A stretch of 42,380 bases of DNA from Defluviitaleaceae bacterium (GTDB taxonomy: Bacteria > Bacillota > Clostridia > Lachnospirales > WRAX01): positions 1-42,380 of the forward strand of contig WQVZ01000007.1 of assembly GCA_009785595.1 (NCBI GenBank), read 5' to 3'. The stretch's first letter is position 1; each line of letters begins with the position of its first letter. The notes beneath the pieces are model-generated. The model saw only the letters and a program-made list of their open reading frames with translations, had not been told where the DNA came from and did not search any database. Of the stretch, positions 1-8,058 are shown in pieces. Made by a program: the position numbers and the translations under genes.

Positions 1-516
1 AAGATACAACTGTTGATGGTGATAGGCCCACTTATCGGAATTGATACTGCGATATGTATCAATAATAGCCTTATCTTTGCCGGTTTGCAGCTTCTCCCAA
101 TGCTTATCAAAGGTGCGTTTTGCACCTTCAGGAATCTCTTCGTCAATGCCGTCAAGAAACGAATCATCATCGACAGCGTAGATTTTATCCGCACCTATCC
201 TTTTGCCCAACCTGTACCCAACCTGTATGGTTTCATCAATATATTTAATGGGACGCGTATCGCCCCATGTATTTACAGTGCCCAATGTACCATTGCGCAT
301 CTTATCAAAATCCGATAAATCTTTCAGCAAAAATCTGTCATAGCTTGCATCCACAGCACTTTGTGCATGCGCCGCCACTTCTACAGCAATGGCATCGGGA
401 TTAAATTTCATCAGTCGCTCATTTATTTCCCAAAGCTGATTTTGTGCGTCCTCCGTGCAAAAATCAATATCACTTTCTCTGAAATGGAATGTGCCCAGCA
501 AAAGTATTTGTGTCAT
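1..516 (-). CDS. DUF5694-like protein, C-terminus cut by window edge
   Basis: The gene starts at ATG 516-514 and runs off the left edge, so 172 N-terminal residues are visible. The start LLLGTFHF followed by a helix ending in FNPDAIAVE resembles the opening of the DUF5694 family (TraB/PrgY-like fold); no biochemical function is established for that family. A strong AAGGAGG ribosome site sits 6-7 bases upstream, inside the 3' end of the M16 protease gene, and the ATG overlaps that gene's TGA (ATGA), so the two are probably translationally coupled. The family call is from recognition of the N-terminal motif only; the existence of the gene is well supported by the ribosome site and uninterrupted frame. 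Confidence 0.7.
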   Translation of the reverse strand, partial: MTQILLLGTFHFRESDIDFCTEDAQNQLWEINERLMKFNPDAIAVEVAAHAQSAVDASYDRFLLKDLSDFDKMRNGTLGTVNTWGDTRPIKYIDETIQVGYRLGKRIGADKIYAVDDDSFLDGIDEEIPEGAKRTFDKHWEKLQTGKDKAIIDTYRSINSDKWAYHHQQLYL

Positions 517-3410
517 GCTTTTCCTCCTTGGCTATATTTTACTATGCTACCAAACAACCCCGCCGCTTGATTTATCGCCGCCTCCGACCCCACGGCACAT
601 ATATTGTCTTGGGCTACAGCGGCCTCCAGCACATCCGCCAGCCGCCGCAGGGCAGCTACATCGGCAGTCAATATTTCTTCCCGCTCACGGGCACGCATTT
701 CGTCTGTTATGCCCAAAATATGGCGGCTGGCCGCTTGTAAGCCCTTGTTGGCGTTGGTCAAGGGTCTATCAAAGCTCCTTATGGTACCCAGGATGAACTT
801 TTCCATTTCATTGCGGCTTAAATCCAGCCGGCGCAGATACTCTGCCCCGCGGCGAAACACCTGGTATGTGTTGGCCACATGGGGGTCGCGATAGCTGTAA
901 AGATACATGCCACCGTTTTGGCCAAAGCTGGAACCCATGCCGTACGCTCCGCCTTTTACCCGTATTTCGTCGTACAAAAAGTCATCCAGCACACTGGAAA
1001 GCACCTTTAGTCCGCCGGTATATTTGTGTCCGTCGGCAAATATGTCGGCAGCCATAGCGCAATACTGCACCTTGCTGGCGGTGATAAAACCCTCGTTTTT
1101 TGGCGCGACAAGGGATAAACCGGCGCAGCAAGCCGTGCCGCCAGTCCCCAAGCTGTCATTAAAATCACGCAAATATCTACTACACCCAGTATATAACTCA
1201 TCATCGGCCACTATGCTATATAGCACATTGGCCTTGGTGTATATCATCCGCGCCAGGCGGGCCAAGTCCTCCCGCAGCTCTTCAAAACGGTTATCGAAAT
1301 CTTCTGTCAGGCCTTTTATATACTCATAGAAGTACAGCCCGCCCATCCTGTCGCTGTATGCCGCCGCCGGGGAAAAATAGCTGGCGGCCCGCTCCACGGC
1401 AAAAAGCGAACCATTGGTCAAAAACATATCTTCCATGCCGGCTTTAAGCTCCAGCACATAGTTTTTTATCTGCCCGCGGTCATCAAAGGCCGTGCCACCC
1501 ACAATTTCTGCCGCAATATCAAACATTTTGCCCGCGTTTTTGGCCAGGACCTTGGCAGACACCGTAGCCCGTGGCATAAAATCCTGCTGGGTTTTGGACA
1601 GCACATCCGAACCAAAAGACAGTCCACCTAAATTGGCCTTTATCTCCTCCGTTAATGCCGCAGTAGAATATTTTTTTGTGGCCACTTTAGACAACAAATG
1701 CTGCAAAATTTTAACCAACGGCAGCATTTGCACAGGCACTGCTTGCATATCAAAAAGCATGGTGGTATATATGATGTCGTTGGTGTGCAATGGCGCGTGC
1801 AGCAGGTTTATACCACCATCCGTCACTACATTCAGCGGCACATGTTCTATATCCTTCTTCACATCAGCCACAGCCACGCGGGGTATAAGCTCCAACACCT
1901 CCTGGCTGTCCGGGGTCTCTTGATATTCCTTTAGCCGCCCATAATCCGCCGCAATGCTATCAATTTCGTCCTGCTCCATGGACGCCAGCACCAACCCCAG
2001 CTTCTCCTCAGCTTCCTGCTCTTTTTGGCCGTCCAAATCCAGCACAGGTTCCATGGTCACATATGCCTGGTGGGGATTTTCCAACAAATATCGTCTTATC
2101 AACCCCTCTAAATATCCCCCGGCCTCGTACAAGGCCCGAATTTCCGCCAAATACGTTATGCCCATCAACCCATCAAATGGGCTTTTGTCATACACCCACT
2201 TGGTCATGGCCCGTTCGTTATATGTCAGTCCTTTTGGATAATATCCGTGGTCGCCTTCCTTCGCCTGAAACTCCACAAAATTCATACATGCCGCCACAAA
2301 ATTCTTGTCCAGCCCATCCGCGACAATATGCGCCAGAGTGTCATCTATTAATTCTTTTAGTTTATCAGCCGCAACAGCCGCATTTTTCATGGAAATACGC
2401 CACACAGGGTGCAAAATATCCCCGCTGCAATAGCCGTTTATGTCCTCTCCCGCCTCTGCCTCTACCAATGCCTTATACAGAGGCGATGCCGGGGTCGCCA
2501 TAAGAATATAATACAGTAGCTTCATGCCGGTAATATCCCTTGGCGGCACATCTTCCGGCAACACCACAGACATAGCCATATAATTTTCCGTCAGGCCATC
2601 CTCATCGGCTACGGAATAACTAGCCGTAGAAAACACAGGGCGGGGCAAAGGCAGCTGGGGCGCAATTTCAATCTTCAAGCCCACCGTGGCAAATTTCGAT
2701 AAATACTCCCCATCCAACTTGTCAAAACAAAAATCAATGTCCATATTACCATAAAAATATATAAGGGCGTTTTCGGGATGATAATACTTTTTGTGGAACT
2801 CCACAAACTTTTTGTATCCCAAATCCGGTATATAGTCAGGATTACCCCCGCTATCCAGGCTGTATATGCTGTTAGGAAACAGCGCCTTGTGCAGCTCATC
2901 GCTTAAAAGTCCTTGAGGGTCACTGTATGCCCCTTTCATTTCGTTATACACAATGCCGTTATATTTCAGCTGCCCGTCCTCAAGCTGATAATGCCAGCCC
3001 TCTTGCAACAGCGTCTCCTTGCGGTCATATATCTTAGGAAAAAACACCGCATCCAAATACACATCCATCAAATTAACAAAATCTTTGTCATTAACAGACG
3101 CTATGGGGTAAATAGTGCGGTCGGGATATGTCATGGCATTAAGGAAAGTATATAACGACCCATTGGCCAGCTCATTAAAAGGGTCTTTTAGGGGATATTT
3201 TTGTGAGCCGTTAAGCACACAATGTTCCATAATGTGCGCAACCCCCGTCTCATCATCCGGCGGTGTCTTAAATGCCACAGAAAACACTTTATTATCGTCA
3301 TCGCTTTTTAAATACAGCACTTGCGCACCACTTATATGCCTGTACAAATATCCTACACAGTCAATATGCGCCAAGTCCCGCTGGTCAATCAATGTATAAT
3401 TCCTATGCAT
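513..3410 (-). CDS. M16C zinc metalloprotease (presequence protease/insulinase family)
   Basis: About 965 residues, the usual size for bacterial M16C peptidases related to mitochondrial PreP, which degrade peptides inside a closed two-half chamber. The inverted zinc motif HIMEH (HxxEH, about residues 59-63) lies near the N-terminus in the context DETGVAHIMEHCVLNGS, followed by the typical YPLKDPF stretch. The C-terminal half contains the non-catalytic M16 repeats. ATG 3410 is preferred; an in-frame GTG at 3419 is possible but sits against the only G-rich upstream sequence. A promoter with an extended -10 lies at 3452-3480. The stop overlaps the start of the DUF5694-like gene. Substrate is unknown; cytoplasmic peptide turnover is the family expectation since no signal peptide is seen. 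Confidence 0.93.
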   Translation of the reverse strand: MHRNYTLIDQRDLAHIDCVGYLYRHISGAQVLYLKSDDDNKVFSVAFKTPPDDETGVAHIMEHCVLNGSQKYPLKDPFNELANGSLYTFLNAMTYPDRTIYPIASVNDKDFVNLMDVYLDAVFFPKIYDRKETLLQEGWHYQLEDGQLKYNGIVYNEMKGAYSDPQGLLSDELHKALFPNSIYSLDSGGNPDYIPDLGYKKFVEFHKKYYHPENALIYFYGNMDIDFCFDKLDGEYLSKFATVGLKIEIAPQLPLPRPVFSTASYSVADEDGLTENYMAMSVVLPEDVPPRDITGMKLLYYILMATPASPLYKALVEAEAGEDINGYCSGDILHPVWRISMKNAAVAADKLKELIDDTLAHIVADGLDKNFVAACMNFVEFQAKEGDHGYYPKGLTYNERAMTKWVYDKSPFDGLMGITYLAEIRALYEAGGYLEGLIRRYLLENPHQAYVTMEPVLDLDGQKEQEAEEKLGLVLASMEQDEIDSIAADYGRLKEYQETPDSQEVLELIPRVAVADVKKDIEHVPLNVVTDGGINLLHAPLHTNDIIYTTMLFDMQAVPVQMLPLVKILQHLLSKVATKKYSTAALTEEIKANLGGLSFGSDVLSKTQQDFMPRATVSAKVLAKNAGKMFDIAAEIVGGTAFDDRGQIKNYVLELKAGMEDMFLTNGSLFAVERAASYFSPAAAYSDRMGGLYFYEYIKGLTEDFDNRFEELREDLARLARMIYTKANVLYSIVADDELYTGCSRYLRDFNDSLGTGGTACCAGLSLVAPKNEGFITASKVQYCAMAADIFADGHKYTGGLKVLSSVLDDFLYDEIRVKGGAYGMGSSFGQNGGMYLYSYRDPHVANTYQVFRRGAEYLRRLDLSRNEMEKFILGTIRSFDRPLTNANKGLQAASRHILGITDEMRAREREEILTADVAALRRLADVLEAAVAQDNICAVGSEAAINQAAGLFGSIVKYSQGGKA

Positions 3411-3451
3411 TCCGCCCACATCCCAAAAAAAGTTTTTCTTTATATTATATC

Positions 3452-3480
3452 ATTATATCATCCCCCCACAGTAATTACAA
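3452..3480 (-). promoter_or_regulatory. Sigma-A promoter for the M16 protease operon
   Basis: On the minus strand TTGTAA (3480-3475) is followed after 17 bases by TATAAT (3457-3452), with TG one base before it (extended -10). A second TATAAT lies 8 bases further on. Predicted start near 3445 gives a leader of about 35 bases. Confidence 0.7.
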
Positions 3481-3503
3481 TCGCAGCCAAATTTATCCAT
3501 TAG

Positions 3504-3604
3504 GCCTGCTCCAAAACCCATGTTGAGCCAATTTTCCCGAACGTAATTTGCACATTGTGCCCATAGGGTGCAAGGTGCGAAGCAAATTTCGCGCGACAAC
3601 CGCG
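3504..3604. repeat. Partial copy of a dispersed inverted-repeat element
   Basis: This segment is the reverse complement, with scattered mismatches, of roughly 11365-11455. The shared outer end is GCCTGCTCCAAAACC and the inner part shares AAATTTGCT and AAATTACGT blocks. Only one terminal arm is recognisable here, so the copy appears truncated. It lies between the divergent M16 and BaiN promoters. Confidence 0.6.
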
Positions 3605-3645
3605 CGTTCTTTAAATAGCATCAGTAAGGGCTATACAATTGCCGA

Positions 3646-3674
3646 TTGCGCCATCTGCCCCGCTATGGTATAAT
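3646..3674 (+). promoter_or_regulatory. Extended -10 promoter directly in front of the BaiN gene
   Basis: TTGCGC (3646-3651), 17-base spacer, TATAAT (3669-3674) with TGG immediately before it. The expected transcription start (about 3681) is within a base of the ATG at 3682, implying a leaderless message. Confidence 0.65.
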
Positions 3675-3681
3675 TACGAAC

Positions 3682-4926
3682 ATGAAGAAAATCGTCGTAA
3701 TTGGCGGCGGCCCTGCGGGCATGATGGCAGCGGCAACCGCGGCAAAATATGGGGCGCAGGTTGTCCTTATTGAAAAAAATGAACGGCTGGGAGCCAAAAT
3801 GCTGATAACAGGCGGCGGACGTTGCAATATCACCAACACCGCTGATTATAGAGCCATGGTGGACAAAGTGTTGCGCAACCCTCGTTTTCTTTATGGTGCC
3901 CTGCGTGGTTTTGATTCCCAACACCTGCGCAATTTTCTGGCGCATGTCGGTCTGGACACTAAGGTCGAAGAGGCCGGGCGTGTTTTTCCCGTTAGTAATT
4001 CGGCGGTTGATGCCATGGAAGCTTTAGCGGCCCATTTGCGGCAACTTAAAGTAAACATACGGTTAAATTGTAACGTAAAAGATATTGTTCCACGTGGAAC
4101 ATCTGGTTTTGCAATAAACCTATCCAATGACGGCAAAATTACGGCAGATGCTGTGGTCATTGCCACAGGCGGTTTATCAGTCCCACGTACCGGCTGTACC
4201 GGCGACGGCCACCGCTTCGCTAAGGCCTTGGGTCATAAGGTGACAAAGCTGCACCCGGCCATTGTGCCGCTGGTTGCCGAAGACGGTTGGATTTCCGGAC
4301 TTATGGGGCTTGGTCTGCCTGATGTTGGTCTGCGAGCCGTCCTGGATGGCAAAGAGATTTACCGCGGCCGCGGCGATGTGATGTTTACTCATTTTGGGTT
4401 GTCCGGGCCGGTGGTATTGGAGGCCAGTTCCTACCTGGCGGACAAACTGCATCTTGGGCCCCAATTTTATCTGGATTTGGCACCAAATTTGCCAGAAAAT
4501 GACCTAAATTTGCAAATTTTACACATTTTTGGGCAAAATTTAAACAAAAATCTGTCTAATATATTAGGGAGCTTATTGCCGGAAAGAATGATTCCCGCGG
4601 TGCTGGAAATTTCGGGCATAGGCACAGATGCAAAGGCAAGAGACACCACCAAAACCCAGCGCAAAAACCTTTGCCGCAACATCAAGGCCCTAGGGGTTAA
4701 AATCACCGGGTCGGCGGGCTTTGGCACAGCAATGGTAACATGCGGCGGCGTGGCCGCGGCAGAAATAGAGCCATCCACCATGGAAAGCAAGCTTGTGCCG
4801 GGGCTGTACTTTGCCGGCGAAGTTTTGGATGTGGATGCCCTAACAGGCGGATATAACTTACAAATTGCCTTTTCTACCGGACATTTGGCGGGACGCATGG
4901 CAACGGGAGGCTGGGATGATGATTAG
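3682..4926 (+). CDS. BaiN/HI0933-family FAD-dependent oxidoreductase
   Basis: 414 residues starting MKKIVVIGGGPAGMMAA, a dinucleotide-binding Rossmann turn (GGGPAG, residues 8-13). GGGRCNITN near residue 50 is the hallmark of the HI0933/YhiN/BaiN family of FAD (and probable NAD(P)H) flavoproteins. The C-terminus has the expected second FAD-contact segment AGEVLDVDALTGGYNLQ. Physiological substrate is not known for most members; BaiN itself acts in bile-acid dehydroxylation, but that role cannot be inferred here. There is no Shine-Dalgarno sequence before the ATG, which fits the leaderless promoter. The coding sequence contains a parS site at 4086. It overlaps aroH by 11 bases. Confidence 0.93.
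   Translation: MKKIVVIGGGPAGMMAAATAAKYGAQVVLIEKNERLGAKMLITGGGRCNITNTADYRAMVDKVLRNPRFLYGALRGFDSQHLRNFLAHVGLDTKVEEAGRVFPVSNSAVDAMEALAAHLRQLKVNIRLNCNVKDIVPRGTSGFAINLSNDGKITADAVVIATGGLSVPRTGCTGDGHRFAKALGHKVTKLHPAIVPLVAEDGWISGLMGLGLPDVGLRAVLDGKEIYRGRGDVMFTHFGLSGPVVLEASSYLADKLHLGPQFYLDLAPNLPENDLNLQILHIFGQNLNKNLSNILGSLLPERMIPAVLEISGIGTDAKARDTTKTQRKNLCRNIKALGVKITGSAGFGTAMVTCGGVAAAEIEPSTMESKLVPGLYFAGEVLDVDALTGGYNLQIAFSTGHLAGRMATGGWDDD
4086..4101. promoter_or_regulatory. parS site (ParB/Spo0J binding), inside the BaiN gene
   Basis: TGTTCCACGTGGAACA is a perfect 16-bp palindrome and differs by one base from the Bacillus subtilis site TGTTCCACGTGAAACA. It is read in frame as part of VPRGT. A second identical copy is at 41131. 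ParB clamps loaded at such sites organise origin segregation; the site in a coding region is normal for Bacillota. Confidence 0.88.
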
Positions 4927-5275
4927 GGCCATACGCGGGGCTACAGTAGCAGAAAATACTGCCAAAAGTATCAAACAAAATGCCGGAGAGCTGCTGAAGC
5001 GGATTTTTGAGGCAAATAGGCTGGATACGGGGCAAATCATCTCCATATTATTCACCTGCACCAAGGATTTAAACGCGGCATACCCCGCCGCCGCCGCCAG
5101 AGAAATGGGCATTGTGAACGCATCCCTGATGTGTGCGCAGGAAATGGATGTGGCGGGCAGTTTGACCGGATGCATACGTGTGCAGGTTTTGGCGGAAATG
5201 GATTGTGGTCAAGGCGAAGTGCGACATGTGTATTTGAAAGAAGCGGCAGCTTTGCGGCCGGATTTAAGCGAGTGA
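4916..5275 (+). CDS. aroH: Chorismate mutase, AroH type
   Basis: 119 residues, a monofunctional class II (AroH-fold, trimeric) chorismate mutase that converts chorismate to prephenate for phenylalanine and tyrosine synthesis. The start MMIRAIRGATV matches the B. subtilis enzyme start nearly residue for residue. Active-site equivalents are visible: Arg7, Cys73 and Glu76 in CAQEMD, Arg88 in CIRV and Tyr106 in HVYL; Tyr56 stands where B. subtilis has Phe57. GGGAGG at 4905-4910 selects ATG 4916, which overlaps the end of the BaiN gene by 11 bases, so the two genes form an operon. No other aromatic-pathway gene is in the window. Confidence 0.95.
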   Translation: MMIRAIRGATVAENTAKSIKQNAGELLKRIFEANRLDTGQIISILFTCTKDLNAAYPAAAAREMGIVNASLMCAQEMDVAGSLTGCIRVQVLAEMDCGQGEVRHVYLKEAAALRPDLSE

Positions 5276-5298
5276 CGGATGTGTAGCGGGCAATGGCC

Positions 5299-5325
5299 TG
5301 TAGGGCGGTGTTCTATCGTCGCCCG
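5299..5325. repeat. GTAGGGCG...CGCCC short palindromic repeat
   Basis: One of a series of short dispersed palindromes built on GTAGGGGCG and its complement (others at 5774, 5918, 6462, 6535, 7940, 37345, 41025). This copy lies between aroH and the first unknown membrane gene. Confidence 0.55.
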
Positions 5326-5345
5326 CATTACGGAGGTGTATATTT

Positions 5346-5801
5346 ATGACATGGCAACCTGTTGAACCATTATCACGTACGCCCTGGACCGCGGATTTTG
5401 TTGCGGCTAAGGGTAGGGCTATTATATTTGGGGTTTTGGCAGTGGTTTTGTTGTCATTCGCAATCGCAGGTAGCCGTTATGAATATACATGGGGCGTGCT
5501 TAGGTCTAGTGGTTTTGGAATGGTGGTTGACTATCATTTTGACGGTCAAAGCTATACAACCCCTCTGCCTGAACAGTATTTCAGAATCCAATTTTCTACT
5601 GGTGGTTCTCCTTTGGTAATAATGCTTATTAGCAGCAATAATCCGCAAAATATATTTTTCCCAACCCATGCACCGATGCCTTCAGGCATAGTGTTATTAA
5701 CAGGTGCGGCGTTTGGCACAGTGTCTTTGTATTGTGTGGTTGTTGCCAGAGCCGGGCGGCGGCGGGATATATCGGGCGACCACAGGTCGTCCCTACGATA
5801 A
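5346..5801 (+). CDS. Unknown two-helix membrane protein, tandem copy 1
   Basis: 151 residues, not recognised. A Pro/Trp-rich head (PVEPLSRTPWTADF, about residues 5-18) precedes a hydrophobic helix at about 25-42. A polar domain containing YHFDGQSY and ISSNNPQN follows, then a second helix at about 113-134. The last 17 residues (RAGRRRDISGDHRSSLR) are encoded by a dispersed palindromic repeat (5774-5797) running into the stop. A clear CGGAGGTG site precedes the ATG. The neighbour at 5968 is a paralog with the same head, helices and tail but a different middle. Both ends probably face the same side of the membrane. Function unknown. Confidence 0.75.
   Translation: MTWQPVEPLSRTPWTADFVAAKGRAIIFGVLAVVLLSFAIAGSRYEYTWGVLRSSGFGMVVDYHFDGQSYTTPLPEQYFRIQFSTGGSPLVIMLISSNNPQNIFFPTHAPMPSGIVLLTGAAFGTVSLYCVVVARAGRRRDISGDHRSSLR
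5774..5797. repeat. Palindromic repeat forming the 3' end of copy 1
   Basis: GGGCGACCACAGGTCG followed by TCCCTACG, the same unit as at 6462, 6535 and the right arm at 37385. Here it is translated as GDHRSSL. Confidence 0.7.
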
Positions 5802-5917
5802 GCTAAGCGGCAAAATGCCGCCCCCACAAAGGCACGTAATCGTAGGCCCCGACCCGCAATCTCACGGGGGATCCCGGACAAAGTACGAGATGACGAATGA
5901 TCGAGGTTACGATAAAT

Positions 5918-5945
5918 AGTAGGGGCGGATTCCATATCCGCCCAC
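5918..5945. repeat. Palindromic repeat between the tandem membrane genes
   Basis: GGGGCGGAT, short loop, ATCCGCCC: a member of the GTAGGGGCG family with a different centre. The 5802-5967 gap also carries GGCAAAATGCC at about 5811 and a GGGATCCCGGA-type repeat at about 5867, and nothing that looks coding. Confidence 0.6.
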
Positions 5946-5967
5946 AAAACCACGGAGGTGTATATTT

Positions 5968-6489
5968 ATGATGTGGCGACCTGTTGAACCATTATCACGC
6001 ACGCCTTGGACGGCAGATTTTGCGGCGGCCAAGGGTAGGGCTATTATATTTGGGGTTTTGGCGGTGATTGCCCTAATAATCGTCGTAAGAAATGCCCACA
6101 GGGAATATCACTTCCCTTACACAGCCAATGTTGTGGCTGAGGCTTTCTCTACATCTCGCGGAAATTTTATGTGCGGATGGCTTCGTACCGATTTTAGAGG
6201 TCAGCCCTACTTGTTTTCGTGGACTTGGAGGTTTGATGGTTGGCCTCACAGATTCGACTCTTCCAGAGATATAGTGATAGGCATTGGGCCCGGCTATTTA
6301 TCGCCTTTGTTAATTGTTGATATCAATAACCCTCAAAATTCTTACATTATGCACTATGCGACACTGCCGTCAGGTGCGGTTTTGGTCATAGGTACGACAT
6401 TCGCCGTAGTGTCTTTGTATTGTGGGATTGTTGCCAGAGCCGGGCGGCGGCGGGATATATCGGGCGACCACAGGTCGCCCCTACGATAA
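5968..6489 (+). CDS. Unknown two-helix membrane protein, tandem copy 2
   Basis: 173 residues, paralog of the preceding gene. The first 34 residues and the last roughly 40 align closely (PVEPLSRTPWTADF head, AKGRAIIFGVLAV helix, then a C-terminal helix and RAGRRRDISGDHRSPLR). The middle, about 45-130, is longer and diverged, with aromatic stretches and NNPQNS in place of NNPQNI. The ribosome site and about 20 bases of leader are also duplicated (CGGAGGTGTATATTTATGA). The tail again reads through a dispersed repeat (6462-6485). This looks like a recent tandem duplication whose exposed middle is evolving faster than its ends. No family recognised. Confidence 0.75.
   Translation: MMWRPVEPLSRTPWTADFAAAKGRAIIFGVLAVIALIIVVRNAHREYHFPYTANVVAEAFSTSRGNFMCGWLRTDFRGQPYLFSWTWRFDGWPHRFDSSRDIVIGIGPGYLSPLLIVDINNPQNSYIMHYATLPSGAVLVIGTTFAVVSLYCGIVARAGRRRDISGDHRSPLR
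6462..6485. repeat. Palindromic repeat forming the 3' end of copy 2
   Basis: GGGCGACCACAGGTCGCCCC then TACG. It is translated as GDHRSPL and lies just before the stop codon. Confidence 0.7.
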
Positions 6490-6534
6490 ATCGGGTAATA
6501 AAACACCACCCATGCGTTTTGCGAAATACGCCAG

Positions 6535-6559
6535 TAGGCGACCACAGGTCGCCCCTACG
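6535..6559. repeat. Palindromic repeat upstream of cmk
   Basis: GGCGACCACAGGTCGCC plus CCTACG, repeating the unit at 6462 about 50 bases later. No gene lies between 6490 and 6633. Confidence 0.65.
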
Positions 6560-6633
6560 AAATAAATGGGATTTCTGTAGGGTGGTGTTCCAGCGGTGTC
6601 CGTACCAATAAAAACATGACAATGAGGGATATT

Positions 6634-7305
6634 ATGGGTATACAAATTGCCATAGACGGGCCAAGCGGCTCCGGCAAAAGCACAATTGCCAAGGCCCTGG
6701 CCGCACGGCTGGGTTTTGTCCATATAGACACGGGGGCTATGTATCGCACAGTGGCTCTGGCAGCACGGCGCACCGGTGTGAATTGGGATGACGAGGCCGC
6801 TATATTGGCATTGATGGAGAAAATTAGCATAGATATAGATTGTACAGACAGCGGCCAACGGATTTTTTTGGACGGATGTGACGTGACAACCGATATACGC
6901 ACGGCGGAAATGGGTATGGGCGCGTCAAGGGTTAGTGTTTTTGCCGGTGTACGGGATAGGCTTGTGGCTTTGCAGCAAGGCCTGGCGGCCGGCCGTAATG
7001 TGGTGATGGACGGCCGGGATATTGGCACGGTGGTGCTGGTTGATGCGACTGTAAAGATATTTTTGACAGCGGATGTGAAGGTGCGGGCAAAGCGGCGGTG
7101 CACCGAGCTCACACAACTGGGCCGTCAAAGTGATTTTGATGATATTGCAGCCCAAATAACCCGCAGGGACCACGACGATAGTAATAGGGCCATATCGCCC
7201 CTTAAAATAGCCCATGGTGCCACAGTGGTGGACACCAGCAGCCTGGATGTAGATGGGGTTGTGGCGGAGATTATGAAAATAATAGCGGAAAGAGAAGTGG
7301 TTTAG
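6634..7305 (+). CDS. cmk: Cytidylate kinase
   Basis: 223 residues, close to the usual 220-230. It phosphorylates CMP/dCMP with ATP in pyrimidine nucleotide recycling. The P-loop GPSGSGKST is at about residues 9-17; HIDTGAMYR (NMP-binding), MDGRDIGTVV and the LID segment RRDHDDSNRAISPL follow in the expected order. ATG 6634 is chosen because GAGGGA ends 4 bases upstream; ATGs at 6616 and 6622 are in frame but poorly placed. It abuts plsC, and cmk-plsC-ispH::rpsA is a common Clostridia order. Confidence 0.95.
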   Translation: MGIQIAIDGPSGSGKSTIAKALAARLGFVHIDTGAMYRTVALAARRTGVNWDDEAAILALMEKISIDIDCTDSGQRIFLDGCDVTTDIRTAEMGMGASRVSVFAGVRDRLVALQQGLAAGRNVVMDGRDIGTVVLVDATVKIFLTADVKVRAKRRCTELTQLGRQSDFDDIAAQITRRDHDDSNRAISPLKIAHGATVVDTSSLDVDGVVAEIMKIIAEREVV

Positions 7306-7908
7306 ATGAAAGGCTTTTACAGATTTGCTATTAAGGTTGTGGGGCCTATTTATCGTGTGATGTTCCGTTTTCGCGTGACAGGGCTGGAGAATGTACCGAC
7401 CGAGGGCGGCGTAATTTTGTGCGCAAACCACAGAAGCAACCACGACACGCTGGTTATGGCCATTGCATGCAAGCGGCAGCTGCATTTTTTGGCTAAATAC
7501 GAGCTGTGGCGCAGTAAAATTTTGGGCAAGCTTTGTGACTGGCTTGGGGCCGTGCCTGTTAACCGCGACAAACCCGGCGTGGATAGCCTAAAGCGCATTG
7601 TGGCTCTGCTAAAAGAAGGCCGGGGCGTGGGTATTTTTATGCAAGGCGGCCGACGGGCAGAAATAGACTATGACGACGTAAAGGCCGGTGTGGCGTTGTT
7701 TGCCATAAAAGGCAGGGCGGTTGTGGTGCCGGTTAATATTTCGTCCAGTTTCAAGCTGTTTGCCGAGGTACACATAAATATCGGTCAACCCATATCTTTT
7801 GAGGAGTTATGGGATGCCAAGGTGCGCACGCAACAACTTAATGAGGCAGCACAAGAAATTATTGATGCTATTGCAAAGCTGGGGGATTCTGGGTCGAACC
7901 CGGAATGA
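7306..7908 (+). CDS. plsC: 1-acyl-sn-glycerol-3-phosphate acyltransferase (PlsC family)
   Basis: 200 residues. The catalytic HX4D motif is NHRSNHD (His42, Asp47), and FLAKYELW and GAVPVNRD fit the family. PlsC acylates lysophosphatidic acid to phosphatidic acid at the inner membrane face. Oddity: the usual EGT motif (FPEGTRS) reads FMQGGRR, with Gln113 where Glu is expected, so acceptor binding or specificity may differ. The ATG immediately follows the cmk stop. The last residues (DSGSNPE) and the stop come from a dispersed GGGATTCTGGGTCGAACCC-type repeat at 7889-7914, suggesting that the original C-terminus was altered by repeat insertion. Confidence 0.88.
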   Translation: MKGFYRFAIKVVGPIYRVMFRFRVTGLENVPTEGGVILCANHRSNHDTLVMAIACKRQLHFLAKYELWRSKILGKLCDWLGAVPVNRDKPGVDSLKRIVALLKEGRGVGIFMQGGRRAEIDYDDVKAGVALFAIKGRAVVVPVNISSSFKLFAEVHINIGQPISFEELWDAKVRTQQLNEAAQEIIDAIAKLGDSGSNPE

Positions 7909-7914
7909 CAGTAT
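7889..7914. repeat. GGGATTCTGGGTCGAACCCGG-type repeat at the plsC stop
   Basis: The palindromic core GGGTCGAACCC followed by GGAATGACAG resembles a short repeat frequent in bacterial genomes. A degenerate relative lies at about 5867. It supplies the plsC stop codon. Confidence 0.5.
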
Positions 7915-7939
7915 AAATCGTGAATGACGTATTATGTTG

Positions 7940-7998
7940 CAAGGGCGGCGCTCCATCACCGCCCACAAAACGCAGGGGCGACCCTTACAGCCGCCCGA
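7940..7998. repeat. Two adjacent palindromic repeats upstream of ispH-rpsA
   Basis: AGGGCGGCGCTCCATCACCG/CCC (7941-7963) and AGGGGCGACCC...GCCGCCC (7974-7997) are two more diverged members of the GGGGCG family in the 150-base gap before ispH-rpsA. Confidence 0.5.
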
Positions 7999-8058
7999 GT
8001 AGCAACGCGGATTTTGCATTTCGACCGGGGCACCTTCAAGCGACATAGGGGGTTTCAC

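Noticed and set aside
3421-3681. Possible small gene between the M16 and BaiN genes
   Set aside because: Only shadow frames with no ribosome site; the space is explained by two promoters and a repeat copy.
4916-5275. Upstream start at 4865 for aroH
   Set aside because: It would lie deep in the BaiN gene without a ribosome site; ATG 4916 gives the exact B. subtilis-like N-terminus.
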